A stretch of DNA of 19,079 bases from Frankiales bacterium (GTDB lineage Bacteria; Actinomycetota; Actinomycetes; Mycobacteriales; SCTD01): positions 1-19,079 of the forward strand of contig JAODNB010000164.1 of NCBI GenBank assembly GCA_025464795.1, in the 5' to 3' direction. A program made the position numbers and the translations under genes. The notes beneath the pieces are model-generated. The model was not told the DNA's origin. It saw only the letters and a program-made list of their open reading frames with translations, and made no database searches. Shown piece by piece: positions 6,014-13,499 of this stretch; within the stretch, counting starts at the first letter, position 1, and each line of letters opens with the position of its first letter.

Positions 6014-7527
6014 GGCGTCGCGGGCTGCTTCTTCGGGCAGTGCGCCACCATGTCCAGGCAGGTCCGCACCGCACGCGTGCGCGGGTCCGTCAGCCGGTAC
6101 TGCGAGAAGTAGTAGAACGACAGGGAGTCCGGGATGGAGATGCCCTTCACCAGGTACGGCTGGTTGCCGGCAGACGCGTCGTACGTCCCGGTCCCGAAGG
6201 AGACGACGCCGCGGCTGCTCCTGTCGGCGCTGGCGTCGTACCCGCCCAGGGTCGTGAGGCGGGTCATCGCGGGCACCGGCGTGTACGGGTTCGCGCCGTG
6301 CCGCAGGTACTGGTCGAACCAGGCGAGCGTGTAGTAGAAGGCGAACCGCTCGCTCAGCTGGTTCGAGGGCAGGACCAGCGGGATGTACGAGTACGTCAGG
6401 TGGGTGCCGTTGCGGAACGACACGAGCTGGCTGTCGACGCCGGCCTTGACGAGGCTGAGGTAACCGGAGTCGCCCGCACCACCGCCACCGTTCGTGCCGC
6501 CATGCGGGTTCGGCGGAGCAGACGCGGGCTGCACGTTGAACTCGTAGTCGTTCGTCGTGGCCAGGGCGGGGGTGTCCAGCTTCGTGGCGCGGAACGCCTT
6601 CGGCACCGTGACGTTCGCTGCGCACTTGGTGATGTCGATCGGCTGCAGGTCGTCCCATGCCACGAGGGTCTTCACCCTCGTGTCGCACTGCCCGACCCAG
6701 CTCACCGCGGCCGCTCCGAGGGAGTGCCCGGCGATGCCCAGCTCGCTGCGGTCCAACGATGCGAAGCCGGGGTTGGCCTTCGAGTCGAACCAGCTCAGCG
6801 AGTCCTCGGCGCCCTGGTAGAAGTTGTAGTTCTGCTGGTAGGGCACGCCCTGGCAGGACGACGGTGAGCAGTCGGCCGGCAGGAGGTCGGACTCGCCCTG
6901 GCCCTGTACGTCGTAGGTGAGGACCTGGTAGCCGTACTGCGCGAGGCCCTGCGCTGCCCAGTAGTAGAGCTGCTCGTAGGCCTGCACCGAGCCGTCGGTG
7001 ATCACGACGCCCGGGTAGCCGGCGCGCGGCTTGGGCAGGGACTTCGGCGGCATCCAGAGGTGACCGTGCAGCCGGGCCCCGTCGCTCGACGTGAAGGTGA
7101 CCCGCGTGACGGTGCCGCCGGTCAGCTTCTCCCAGGCTTCCACGGAGCGGAAGGCGTCCGCGGACTGCGAGCCCGGGACCAGCGTCGTGAGGCCACCGTG
7201 CAGGTGGCCGGGCCCGTCCGCCAGCTGCTCCTGCGCCTTCTGCCCGTACAGCTGGGCGCCCAGAGTGAGGTTCCCCGTGCCGTAGGCAGGGCTCGCTGCC
7301 TGATCCCGGATCCGCAGCGTCGCGCAGTACTGGTTCGCCGCGTCGCGCGCGAGCCACGCAGGGTTGGTGGCGACGCCGTTCACGACCTTCGGGTCCAACC
7401 GCACCTGGGGCGCGAAGCAGTCCTTGTCGATCGACGTCACGGGGACGGCTGCGGGCGCCGACGCGGTGAAGGCGAAGGAGGCGGCCGCGCCGAGCGCCAC
7501 CACCGTGCGGACCAGACCTGAGCGCAT
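6010..7527 (-). CDS. Secreted alpha/beta hydrolase (dienelactone hydrolase/lipase-like)
   Basis: A 505-residue protein from ATG 7527, with GGAGGG about 7 bp upstream, to TAA at 6010-6012. Residues 1-28 are a signal peptide (MRSGLVRTVVALGAAASFAF then ASAPA). The mature part contains VTFTSSDGARLHGHLWMP (143-160) and GYPGVVITDGS, then YQVLTYDVQGQGESD and GIAGHSLGAAAVSW. The nucleophile elbow GHSLG places S269. A late NGTHLTYSYI segment offers a candidate catalytic His. The order matches large secreted alpha/beta hydrolases of actinomycetes, which act on esters or polyester-like substrates outside the cell; the substrate is not readable. A Gly-rich loop (HGGTNGGGGAG) is inserted before the His region. 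The gene lies 53 bp downstream of the SnoaL-like gene on the same strand. Confidence 0.85.
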   Translation of the reverse strand: MRSGLVRTVVALGAAASFAFTASAPAAVPVTSIDKDCFAPQVRLDPKVVNGVATNPAWLARDAANQYCATLRIRDQAASPAYGTGNLTLGAQLYGQKAQEQLADGPGHLHGGLTTLVPGSQSADAFRSVEAWEKLTGGTVTRVTFTSSDGARLHGHLWMPPKSLPKPRAGYPGVVITDGSVQAYEQLYYWAAQGLAQYGYQVLTYDVQGQGESDLLPADCSPSSCQGVPYQQNYNFYQGAEDSLSWFDSKANPGFASLDRSELGIAGHSLGAAAVSWVGQCDTRVKTLVAWDDLQPIDITKCAANVTVPKAFRATKLDTPALATTNDYEFNVQPASAPPNPHGGTNGGGGAGDSGYLSLVKAGVDSQLVSFRNGTHLTYSYIPLVLPSNQLSERFAFYYTLAWFDQYLRHGANPYTPVPAMTRLTTLGGYDASADRSSRGVVSFGTGTYDASAGNQPYLVKGISIPDSLSFYYFSQYRLTDPRTRAVRTCLDMVAHCPKKQPATP

Positions 7528-7580
7528 GCGACGTCCCTCCGGTGTTTCGGGAGTGTTCGACGGCGGCGCGCTGACTCCTG

Positions 7581-7973
7581 CTAGCCCTGGAGTGACTGCA
7601 GCATCGCCTGCATCTGGGCGTGCACCAGGTTGACGGCCTGCAGCGGCCGGATCATCACCCGGAACTCCACGATCTGCCCGGCCGAGCTGCACGTGATGAT
7701 GTCGACGCCGTTGACGTACTTCCCCTCGAGCGTCGTCTCGAACTCGAGCACCGCCGTGTCTGCCGCCAGCACCTGCTTCGTGTAGCGGAAACCGCCCTGG
7801 CCGAGGGTCTGCGAGGCGGCGAGCAGGTACATCGCGGTGAGGTCGCGGCCGCGCTGCGGCGTGAAGACGATGGGCGACAGGAACACGCAGTCTTCAGCCA
7901 GAAGGGCGTGCAAGCCCGCTGTCGACGGGGTCTCGACGAACGCGTGCCACTCGGCGATCACCTGCTCGATCAT
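7581..7973 (-). CDS. SnoaL-like / NTF2 fold protein
   Basis: A 130-residue protein from ATG 7973, with GTG 7982 three codons earlier as the alternative; neither has a clear Shine-Dalgarno site. The pattern EWHAFVETPSTAGLHALLAEDCVFLSPIVFTPQRGRD is the SnoaL-like cone fold: helix, then '(L/A)L(A/S)(E/D)D(C/A)VFxSP', then a 'G' turn. It continues with VLEFETTLEGKYVNGVDIITC and GQIVEFRVMIRPLQAVN, the last two strands. The strong match to proteins with 'FxSPxVFTPQxG' suggests a substrate-binding pocket, but the reaction is unknown. It precedes the secreted alpha/beta hydrolase by 53 bp and is divergent from the methyltransferase, with 15 bp or less between start codons. The C-terminal residues have the Gln/Met-rich QMQAMLQSLQG. 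Confidence 0.85.
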   Translation of the reverse strand: MIEQVIAEWHAFVETPSTAGLHALLAEDCVFLSPIVFTPQRGRDLTAMYLLAASQTLGQGGFRYTKQVLAADTAVLEFETTLEGKYVNGVDIITCSSAGQIVEFRVMIRPLQAVNLVHAQMQAMLQSLQG

Positions 7974-7988
7974 CTGCTTCACTCTGCC

Positions 7989-8672
7989 ATGGGTTCCGTC
8001 ACCTTCAGCATCCCGTTCGACCTGGCCTCCGCGCTCGTCCAGGCAGCGGGTCTCCGGTACGCCGTCGAGACCGGCACCTACCTCGGCGGCTCCGCCCTCA
8101 TGCTGGCGGAGGTCGTCCAGCACGTGTGGTCGTGCGAGCTCAAGCCCGAGATCCTCGGCCAGGCAAGGGATCGCACCGCGCACAAGAGCAACATCAGCCT
8201 GTACGAGGGCTACTCCCCCGAGGTCCTGCCGAAGATGCTGAAGGACGTCCCCGGGCCGGCGCTCTACTGGCTGGACGGGCACGGCGGCACGTTCGGTGCG
8301 GACGACACCCCCGCCCACATCCGCGAGTGCCCGGTGCTGGAGGAGCTCGCGGTGATCGAGCAGCACCCGCATGCCGCGGCGTCCGTGATCCTCATCGACG
8401 ATGCGCGGGCCTTCTTCGGTCCGATGCTGCAGCACCGTCCTGAGGAGTGGCCCACCTTCGTGCAGGTCGCGGACGCCCTGGGGCGCGACCGTCACATCAC
8501 CGTCCTCGACGACGTCGTCATCGCCGTCCCGCTGGACCTGCGTCCTGTCGTGGACGCGTGGTGGCGGGACAAGCTGCGCGAGCGGGACGGGCTCGAGGCG
8601 CACACCTACCTGATCAAGAAGCTGATGGACCCGGACTGGGTCGAGGAGTTCAAGCGGCAGATGGCGGGGTGA
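7989..8672 (+). CDS. Class I SAM-dependent methyltransferase-like protein
   Basis: A 227-residue protein from ATG 7989 to TGA. Residues 25-42 (YAVETGTYLGGSALMLAE) look like the SAM-binding motif I (hydrophobic-E-x-G-x-x-x-G). They are followed by VWSCELKPE, where an acidic residue would bind the ribose of SAM, then GPALYWLDGHGG (motif II region) and SVILIDDARAFFG. The acidic LDGH and DDAR motifs resemble the CmcI/Methyltransf_24 group, which often modifies sugars or natural products. The open frame continues upstream of 7989 only as antisense to the SnoaL-like gene. The gene starts 15 bp from the divergent SnoaL-like ATG, so its promoter must lie largely inside that coding region. It is convergent with the thioredoxin-like gene, with 14 bp between stops. 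The substrate is unknown. Confidence 0.75.
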   Translation: MGSVTFSIPFDLASALVQAAGLRYAVETGTYLGGSALMLAEVVQHVWSCELKPEILGQARDRTAHKSNISLYEGYSPEVLPKMLKDVPGPALYWLDGHGGTFGADDTPAHIRECPVLEELAVIEQHPHAAASVILIDDARAFFGPMLQHRPEEWPTFVQVADALGRDRHITVLDDVVIAVPLDLRPVVDAWWRDKLRERDGLEAHTYLIKKLMDPDWVEEFKRQMAG

Positions 8673-8686
8673 GCACACGCCGCCGG

Positions 8687-9010
8687 TCAGGAAGCCGGCT
8701 GGCCCAGGAGCTCCAGGAGCATCCGGGTGGTGCGCAGTCCGGACTGGAGCTCGCGAAGCTGCCCGTCCACGACGAGGGCCGTCGTCGGCAGTCCCTGGAC
8801 GCCGTAGGCCTCGCGCAGGGCCGGCACCCGATCGACGTCGACGAGCACGACCACCAGGTCCTCCGCCTGGGTGCGGCTCAGCTCGTCCCAGACCGGACGT
8901 TGCTGCAGGCACGGCCCGCAGGCCTGGGCGACGAAGCCGATCATCACGGGAAGCTCTCCACCGACGAGCTCCTCGAGCTCGCCAGCGTCCACCAGCTCAC
9001 GAACGGTCAT
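8687..9010 (-). CDS. Thioredoxin-like protein (CGPC, Trp missing)
   Basis: A 107-residue protein from ATG 9010, with GAGAGG 7 bp upstream. It has the thioredoxin fold pattern: VMIGFVAQACGPCLQQRPVWDEL with active site CGPC at 31-34, then VVVLVDVDRVPALREAYGVQGLPTTALVVDG, where P75 is the cis-proline opposite the active site. The usual Trp before the motif (WCGPC) is replaced by Ala (ACGPC), and the region before it is AQA instead of the more common A-x-W. The C-terminal half is short but complete. It should catalyse thiol/disulfide exchange in the cytoplasm, as no signal peptide or membrane helix is visible. The gene follows the solute-binding lipoprotein gene by 46 bp on the same strand and is probably co-transcribed with it. 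Confidence 0.87.
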   Translation of the reverse strand: MTVRELVDAGELEELVGGELPVMIGFVAQACGPCLQQRPVWDELSRTQAEDLVVVLVDVDRVPALREAYGVQGLPTTALVVDGQLRELQSGLRTTRMLLELLGQPAS

Positions 9011-9056
9011 GAGCCAGCCTCTCGCGCGAGGGCCGCGGGCGGCAAGAGCTGCCGGT

Positions 9057-10631
9057 CTACATGCGCAGGGTCGCCCCTCGGTACTGGTAGCACTGGCACC
9101 CGCCGTCGTAGTAGATGTCGCGGGTCGCTGAGGGCATCGCGTGGACCGTGGGCGACAACCCGCTGACGAAGGTCGTCGCAGAGCGGAGCCGGGCCCCTTC
9201 GACCCCGATGCCCTGCTTGAGCTGCGGGCCGAGGAAGGAGCCCGCGCTCTTGGCGCCCGTCACGATCAGGCCGACGATGTCGCAGGTGTCGTAGAGGACG
9301 GCGCGAGCGAACCGGCGGTCGGGCGTGTAGCTCAGGTTGCTCTTGGCGGCGATGTCTCGACAGGCCGTGGCGGAGGGGAAGTCCTGCTTGCTCGGGTCGT
9401 GCGCGTCGTCGACGTCCAGCGTCGGGATGAAGCCCAGACCGAGCGACCCGGCCAGCTGCGCCGGCTGCACCGTGCCCTGCAGGAACAGGACCGGGGTGTT
9501 GAACGTCGAGATGCCGTAGCGAGGCCGGTAGTGCTGTGACTCCGCCTGCTCGGCGAACACGAACAGCCCGAGGTCGCACACGATGACGTGGGTGACCTTG
9601 TCGGCCTTGAACGCCAGCACATAACCGGAGACGCTGCCGTCAGAGGTGTAGTAGACCTCGTCGGTGAACCCGTAACCGGCGCGCTTCATCTCCTTGTTCA
9701 TCAGCGCCCCGACCCGGCGTCCGACCGGGGTGTCGGGACAGAGGAAGCCTGTCTTGACAGGGGCGGACGAGCTGGCCTTCCCGAGAGCGGTGTCCCAGCC
9801 GGTGAAGTACTTCTGCGCGACGAGACGGTTGACGTAGGCAGGCGCAAGGCGCGTCCAGCTCGGGAACGGCATCAGGTTGTAGTACCCCTGCAGGTCGTTG
9901 AAGACCTTGTCGTCGAAGGCTTGTGCGCCGCCGGCGAGCACGGGGATGCGGGCCTTCGCCAGGCACTGACGGAAGTTCGGGGTGTCTGCCACCAGCGCCG
10001 CCGCGTACACGGCGATGACCCGCTGGTCCTGCGTGAACGCCGAGCAGGCGGCCTGGGCCTGCGTGTCGGCGTTTCCGGTCGTCTGGACGTCGAAGTAGAC
10101 GCCCTTGATCTGCCGGCCGAACAGCCCGCCCAGGCTGTTGTAGTGCTTGATCATGGCCTCGACGTCGGCCTTCTGGTTGCCGGAGTCGACGCTCTTGACA
10201 CCCGCCGCCTGCGCCACCTGCTGCACGTCCTGCTGCGTCGTGATGCCGATGTACACGGTCTTCGCGTCCCACCCCGGGCCCTTGGCGGCCATGCCTGTGG
10301 CGGACGGCGAGGACGAGCCGCTCGACGCGGACGTGCCCGTCGTGGTCCCGGCCCCGGTGACGGGACCGGAGCCGGAGGTCGAGCTGCTCCCACCCACGGG
10401 AGCGCTCCCAGAGGTCGCCGAGCCGCCCGCGCCTGCTGTCGTGCCGTTCGCCCCGGGCACCGTGTCGCTGCCGGTGGAGCCGTCGGCGAGCGGCGCACCT
10501 GCTGTTCCCAGGCCGGTGTCGGTCGACCCGGCGCCACCGCCGGTCGAGGACACCTGCACCGTGGAGCCGCAGGCGGTCAGCGCAGCGCACACCAGAGCCG
10601 CTGCAACAGGAAGTCGGTGCCGAGAGAGCAT
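9057..10631 (-). CDS. ABC-type solute-binding lipoprotein (periplasmic binding protein type I fold)
   Basis: A 524-residue protein starting at ATG 10631 (MLSRHRLPV). An upstream in-frame start at 10676 would place residues before the signal peptide and is rejected. The signal peptide ends in the lipobox LTAC with C21 as the lipidation site. Residues 22 to about 118 are almost only Gly, Ser, Thr, Ala and Pro, a long flexible tether. The folded part begins near 121 (WDAKTVYIGITTQQD) and has the branched-chain amino acid/amide binding protein pattern (Peripla_BP_6-like): IKHYNSLGGLFGRQIKGVYFD, then QAACSAFTQDQRVIAVYA, then IPVLAGGAQ. It should bind a ligand outside the membrane; no permease or ATPase gene is in the window. 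It probably forms an operon with the thioredoxin-like gene and has a promoter block shared with the ligase operon. Confidence 0.85.
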   Translation of the reverse strand: MLSRHRLPVAAALVCAALTACGSTVQVSSTGGGAGSTDTGLGTAGAPLADGSTGSDTVPGANGTTAGAGGSATSGSAPVGGSSSTSGSGPVTGAGTTTGTSASSGSSSPSATGMAAKGPGWDAKTVYIGITTQQDVQQVAQAAGVKSVDSGNQKADVEAMIKHYNSLGGLFGRQIKGVYFDVQTTGNADTQAQAACSAFTQDQRVIAVYAAALVADTPNFRQCLAKARIPVLAGGAQAFDDKVFNDLQGYYNLMPFPSWTRLAPAYVNRLVAQKYFTGWDTALGKASSSAPVKTGFLCPDTPVGRRVGALMNKEMKRAGYGFTDEVYYTSDGSVSGYVLAFKADKVTHVIVCDLGLFVFAEQAESQHYRPRYGISTFNTPVLFLQGTVQPAQLAGSLGLGFIPTLDVDDAHDPSKQDFPSATACRDIAAKSNLSYTPDRRFARAVLYDTCDIVGLIVTGAKSAGSFLGPQLKQGIGVEGARLRSATTFVSGLSPTVHAMPSATRDIYYDGGCQCYQYRGATLRM

Positions 10632-10637
10632 GCAGCC

Positions 10638-10687
10638 AGTCTTGCCCGAGGCCCAGAAACGAGGCTTCAGGGGCACACACAGGTTTC
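10638..10687 (-). promoter_or_regulatory. Promoter block of the solute-binding operon (copy A of a shared motif)
   Basis: Reading on the minus strand toward ATG 10631: GAAACCTGTG (10687-10678), 9 bp, GAAGCC (10668-10663), and then 31 bp to the ATG. Within that gap AAGACT (10643-10638) ends 6 bp before the ATG. If the transcript starts at the ATG, AAGACT is at the -10 position, GAAGCC at -37 to -32 and GAAACCTGTG at -56 to -47, the usual place for an activator site. The same elements with the same spacing precede the acyl-CoA ligase gene. Confidence 0.6.
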
Positions 10688-10699
10688 ACCGGAGAGCCT

Positions 10700-10715
10700 T
10701 GTGGTCCGGACCACA
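10700..10715. promoter_or_regulatory. Perfect 16-bp palindrome TGTGGTCCGGACCACA, candidate operator
   Basis: A perfect dyad with no spacer, located between the PucR gene stop (10721) and the solute-binding gene start (10631), 12 bp upstream of the GAAACCTGTG element. It resembles the TGGTCTAGACCA core bound by GntR/HutC-type regulators such as DasR of Streptomyces, differing in the central four bases. It could fold as a 6-bp stem with a CCGG loop, but no T-run follows, so a terminator is less likely than an operator. Confidence 0.5.
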
Positions 10716-10720
10716 GCGCC

Positions 10721-11866
10721 TCAGCCCCGAGGTCGGAGGTCCAGGTCCACGAACAGCCAGTGCAGCTCGGCGAGGGTGGTCAGGTCCGACAGGTCAGCCT
10801 CGGTGAGCTCGCTGAACCTGTTGAGCCGGTACCCGACGGTGTTGTGGTGCACGTGCAGCTTCGTCGCGGTGGCCTCCCGCCGGCTCCCGGACTCGAGGAA
10901 GGCCCGGATGGTGGCGAGCAGCTCGTCCCCCAAGCTCCCGGAGGAGCTCAAGGGGGACAGGTACTTCTCGCGGAGGGCCTCCCCCACCTCGGGTGACGCC
11001 TGCACGGCGGCCCGCAGACCGAGACCCGGCAGGTCGTACGCGCCGTCGAGTCCGAGGGCCCAGGCCGTCTCGAACGCGCTCGTGGCCTGCGAGTGCGCCT
11101 TGGGGAGCTGATGGAGCGACACCGGTCCGGCGAGGCCCGCCGTCAGCCCGGTGACGTCGGCCGGATGATCGCGCAGCAGGCCGACCGTGTCCTCCCCCCA
11201 GAGCACGAACGCCGAGTGCGGGGGGCGGTCGAGCCCTTTTGCGAGGGCCCGGGGCAGCTGGTCGCTCGTCATCGAGCCTCGCCCCCTCGCCCGCACGACG
11301 AAGTACGGACGCCCAGGGCTCAGCCCCAGCTGCGCCAGGTGCTCCCGCTCGTCAGCAGGGTCGAGTCCCCCGCGCAGCAGAGCCCGAAGGGCCAGCGCGC
11401 GGCGCTCCTGGTCTTCGCGTGCCGTGACGAGCTCGATCCGACGGTGCGCCGAGACGGTGATGCGGGTGACGCTGTTGACGTTGGCGAACCGCAGCGCGAA
11501 CGCCTCGGACCTGCGCGCCTCCGGCACGTCCGCAGCCCGCTTCCACAGCTGCTCCCACATCTCAGCCTCAGCAGTCAGCACGGCCAGCAGGTACTCGTCG
11601 ATCGGCACGCCGTTGCGGGCCCGCTCCTGCACCGTCGTGGAGAAGTCCTCGAGCTCCTGCGCGTTCAGGTGCCGGCGGTCGCGCAGCGCGAGCAGCATGG
11701 CCGTCACGTTGATGGTGGTCGCGGCCTTGAGCTGCTCGTCGGACACGTAGGCGTACTCAGGCACGGACTCGCGGATCGCCCGGCTGACACCGACGATCAC
11801 CTCGTCGAGAGCATCGAGGGTGGCGGCAGCCGCAGCTGCGACCGGCTGCCACTCCTCGTCGCTCAC
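10721..11866 (-). CDS. PucR-family transcriptional regulator with C-terminal helix-turn-helix
   Basis: A 381-residue protein from GTG 11866 to TGA at 10721-10723. The C-terminal region (about 316-372) is the PucR/CdaR helix-turn-helix: LLATIRAFLESGSRREATATKLHVHHNTVGYRLNRFSEL, with the hallmark 'H-x-NTV-x-YRL-x-R'. Before it lies a GGDEF-like helper domain (about 160-300), usual in the family. The N-terminal part (about 10-150) has the RsbR-like helical pattern of such regulators (VSDEQLKAATTINVTAMLLALRDRR ... GVPIDEYLLAV). These regulators control catabolic genes in response to a pathway metabolite. It is the third gene of a tight operon, 10 bp after the CocE-type gene. A likely role is control of its own operon and of the downstream solute-binding operon, both of which carry the same promoter motif (inference). 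Confidence 0.9.
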   Translation of the reverse strand: MSDEEWQPVAAAAAATLDALDEVIVGVSRAIRESVPEYAYVSDEQLKAATTINVTAMLLALRDRRHLNAQELEDFSTTVQERARNGVPIDEYLLAVLTAEAEMWEQLWKRAADVPEARRSEAFALRFANVNSVTRITVSAHRRIELVTAREDQERRALALRALLRGGLDPADEREHLAQLGLSPGRPYFVVRARGRGSMTSDQLPRALAKGLDRPPHSAFVLWGEDTVGLLRDHPADVTGLTAGLAGPVSLHQLPKAHSQATSAFETAWALGLDGAYDLPGLGLRAAVQASPEVGEALREKYLSPLSSSGSLGDELLATIRAFLESGSRREATATKLHVHHNTVGYRLNRFSELTEADLSDLTTLAELHWLFVDLDLRPRG

Positions 11867-11876
11867 GACCTCGAGG

Positions 11877-13499
11877 CTACGACGGGACAGGCAGGACCAG
11901 CTTCGACGGCCCGTGCGCGATCGTGCGGGTCGACGGCCGCGTGGTCCGTCCCGTTGCGGGCGGCTCGCCCGTGCCGAGGTTCCGGTCGTGCTGCGGGTGC
12001 GTGCCTCCCGAGACCTGCAGGCGCAGTCGGGTGCCTGCCGTGAAGCGGTGCGCGATCGAGCTCAGCTCCAGGGTCACGACCTCCGTGGCGGAGGTGAGTC
12101 GGACGAAGCGCTCCGCGAGGTTCCAGGACCTTCCCTTCGCATCCACCTCGCACAACCGGACGAACAGGTCGCAGTGCGGGTTGTCGCTCGTGTGCGCCAG
12201 CTCGACGAGGGGCGCACCGATGACCTCGAGGTCCCGTGTGAGCACCGGGCCGGTGAAGGTCAGGACGTCCCCCCGCGCCTCGAGCGCGGTGTTGTCGCGA
12301 CGCCCCGCGGTCCGCGCGTTCGTCAGCCCCCCGACCTTCGGGGTCGGGTCCGTCGGGTCGTAGGTGAAGGTCGAGGCAGTGCCGGAGACAGCCTCGGCCC
12401 CCAGCCCTCCCCCCGGCTGCAGGTAGAGGGTCTCGGGTGTCGTGGGCACCGGCCAGAGCACCGGCTCGCGCCACTCCTCAGCACCGGTCACGAAGATGCG
12501 CACGGGGCTGAGCTCGAGGCGCTTGCCGTCGCCGGCGAGGTGCTCTGCGAACCACGCCAGGCTGTCGCGGGCGATGAGGCCACCGGCCTTCAGGAGCATG
12601 TCCGTGTGGTTCCACGGGCCGACCACCAGCTGGACGTCCACGTCGCGAGCGGCCAGGGCGTCGTACTGCTCCAGGACCTGCTCGAGCATCATGTCCTGCC
12701 AGCCGCTGTAGAGCAGGACGGGCACGTTGCACCGCTCCAGCGCCGCATCGAGGATGCCGGACTCCCAGTAGGCGGCTGTGATGTCGGTCTGCTCCAGCCA
12801 GACGTCGTGCCACGGGGCCCGGTCGCCGTACGCCTTGTGCGCACCGTCCTTCAGCGAGAGCTCGTTGAGCACGGGGGCGATCCGCTTGTCGCCGTTGACC
12901 AGGCCGGCGATCGTGCCCACGACGACGCCGTGGTCCTCCTGGTGCAGCATCAGGTCGGTCCACCCGGCGGCGGACTGCAGCGCGAAGGCACCACCGGGGT
13001 AGAGGAGCCGCGCGCTGTCGTGCGGCGCCGAGATGATCAGCGCGGCGACCATCTCCGGGGGCGGGTCCATGAGGATGGCCCACTGGGTGATGCCGAGGTA
13101 GGAGACGCCGAGCGTGGCGAAGCTGCCGGTGAACCAGTCCTGCTCGCGCAACCAGGCGACGGTGTCCGCACCGTCCTCGACCTCACCGTAGAAGGCGTTG
13201 ATGTCGCCACCGGACCCGAAGGTCCCGCGGCCGCTCTGCACGACGACGTGGAAGCCGCGCTCGGCGTAGGGCCGCGCGTACACCAGACCGAACGCGCCGG
13301 CGCGGCCGTACGGGCTTCGGACCAGGAGGGTTCCGCGCGGCTTCCCGCTCGGGACGTAGTGGTCCGCGAGGAGGGTCACCCCGTCACGCATCGGGACGGG
13401 GACGTTCCGCACCACCGAGTAGCCCGACGTGGCAGCGGGAAGCCCGAAGGCCTTGCTCAGCGCCCTGTCGACGACCTTCGCGCCGAGCGAGCGGCTCAC
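11877..13499 (-). CDS. CocE/NonD family hydrolase (X-Pro dipeptidyl-peptidase S15 type)
   Basis: A 540-residue protein starting at GTG 13499, which overlaps the ligase stop by 4 bp (GTGA). The N-terminal alpha/beta hydrolase domain has VPMRDGVTLLADHYVP (35-50), RSPYGR (61-66) and QSGRGTFGSGG (88-98). The nucleophile is S133 in GVSYLG, with D269 in YSGWQDMM and H298 in GPWNHTD, the complete S15/CocE triad. The C-terminal jelly-roll domain (about 310-540) is typical, with LxFTGPVLTRDLEVIG and TSDNPHCDLFVRLCEVD. There is no signal peptide, so it is cytoplasmic. Relatives hydrolyse esters (cocaine esterase), acylated antibiotics or Xaa-Pro peptides; the substrate here is unknown. Its place between an acid-CoA ligase and a PucR regulator suggests it frees an acid that the ligase then activates. 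Confidence 0.92.
   Translation of the reverse strand: MSRSLGAKVVDRALSKAFGLPAATSGYSVVRNVPVPMRDGVTLLADHYVPSGKPRGTLLVRSPYGRAGAFGLVYARPYAERGFHVVVQSGRGTFGSGGDINAFYGEVEDGADTVAWLREQDWFTGSFATLGVSYLGITQWAILMDPPPEMVAALIISAPHDSARLLYPGGAFALQSAAGWTDLMLHQEDHGVVVGTIAGLVNGDKRIAPVLNELSLKDGAHKAYGDRAPWHDVWLEQTDITAAYWESGILDAALERCNVPVLLYSGWQDMMLEQVLEQYDALAARDVDVQLVVGPWNHTDMLLKAGGLIARDSLAWFAEHLAGDGKRLELSPVRIFVTGAEEWREPVLWPVPTTPETLYLQPGGGLGAEAVSGTASTFTYDPTDPTPKVGGLTNARTAGRRDNTALEARGDVLTFTGPVLTRDLEVIGAPLVELAHTSDNPHCDLFVRLCEVDAKGRSWNLAERFVRLTSATEVVTLELSSIAHRFTAGTRLRLQVSGGTHPQHDRNLGTGEPPATGRTTRPSTRTIAHGPSKLVLPVPS

Noticed and set aside
5606..7357. 583-residue minus-strand open frame
   Set aside because: It overlaps the secreted hydrolase in another frame and crosses antisense to the alpha/beta hydrolase. 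The composition is an Arg/Pro/Ala-rich shadow with no motif.
10321..10570. CRISPR-like or tandem repeat in the GC-rich stretch
   Set aside because: It is the low-complexity Gly/Ser/Thr linker of the lipoprotein in coding frame, with no regular repeat unit or spacers.
10700..10715. Terminator of the PucR operon
   Set aside because: The perfect dyad has no adjacent T-run and lies in a promoter region, so an operator is the better reading.
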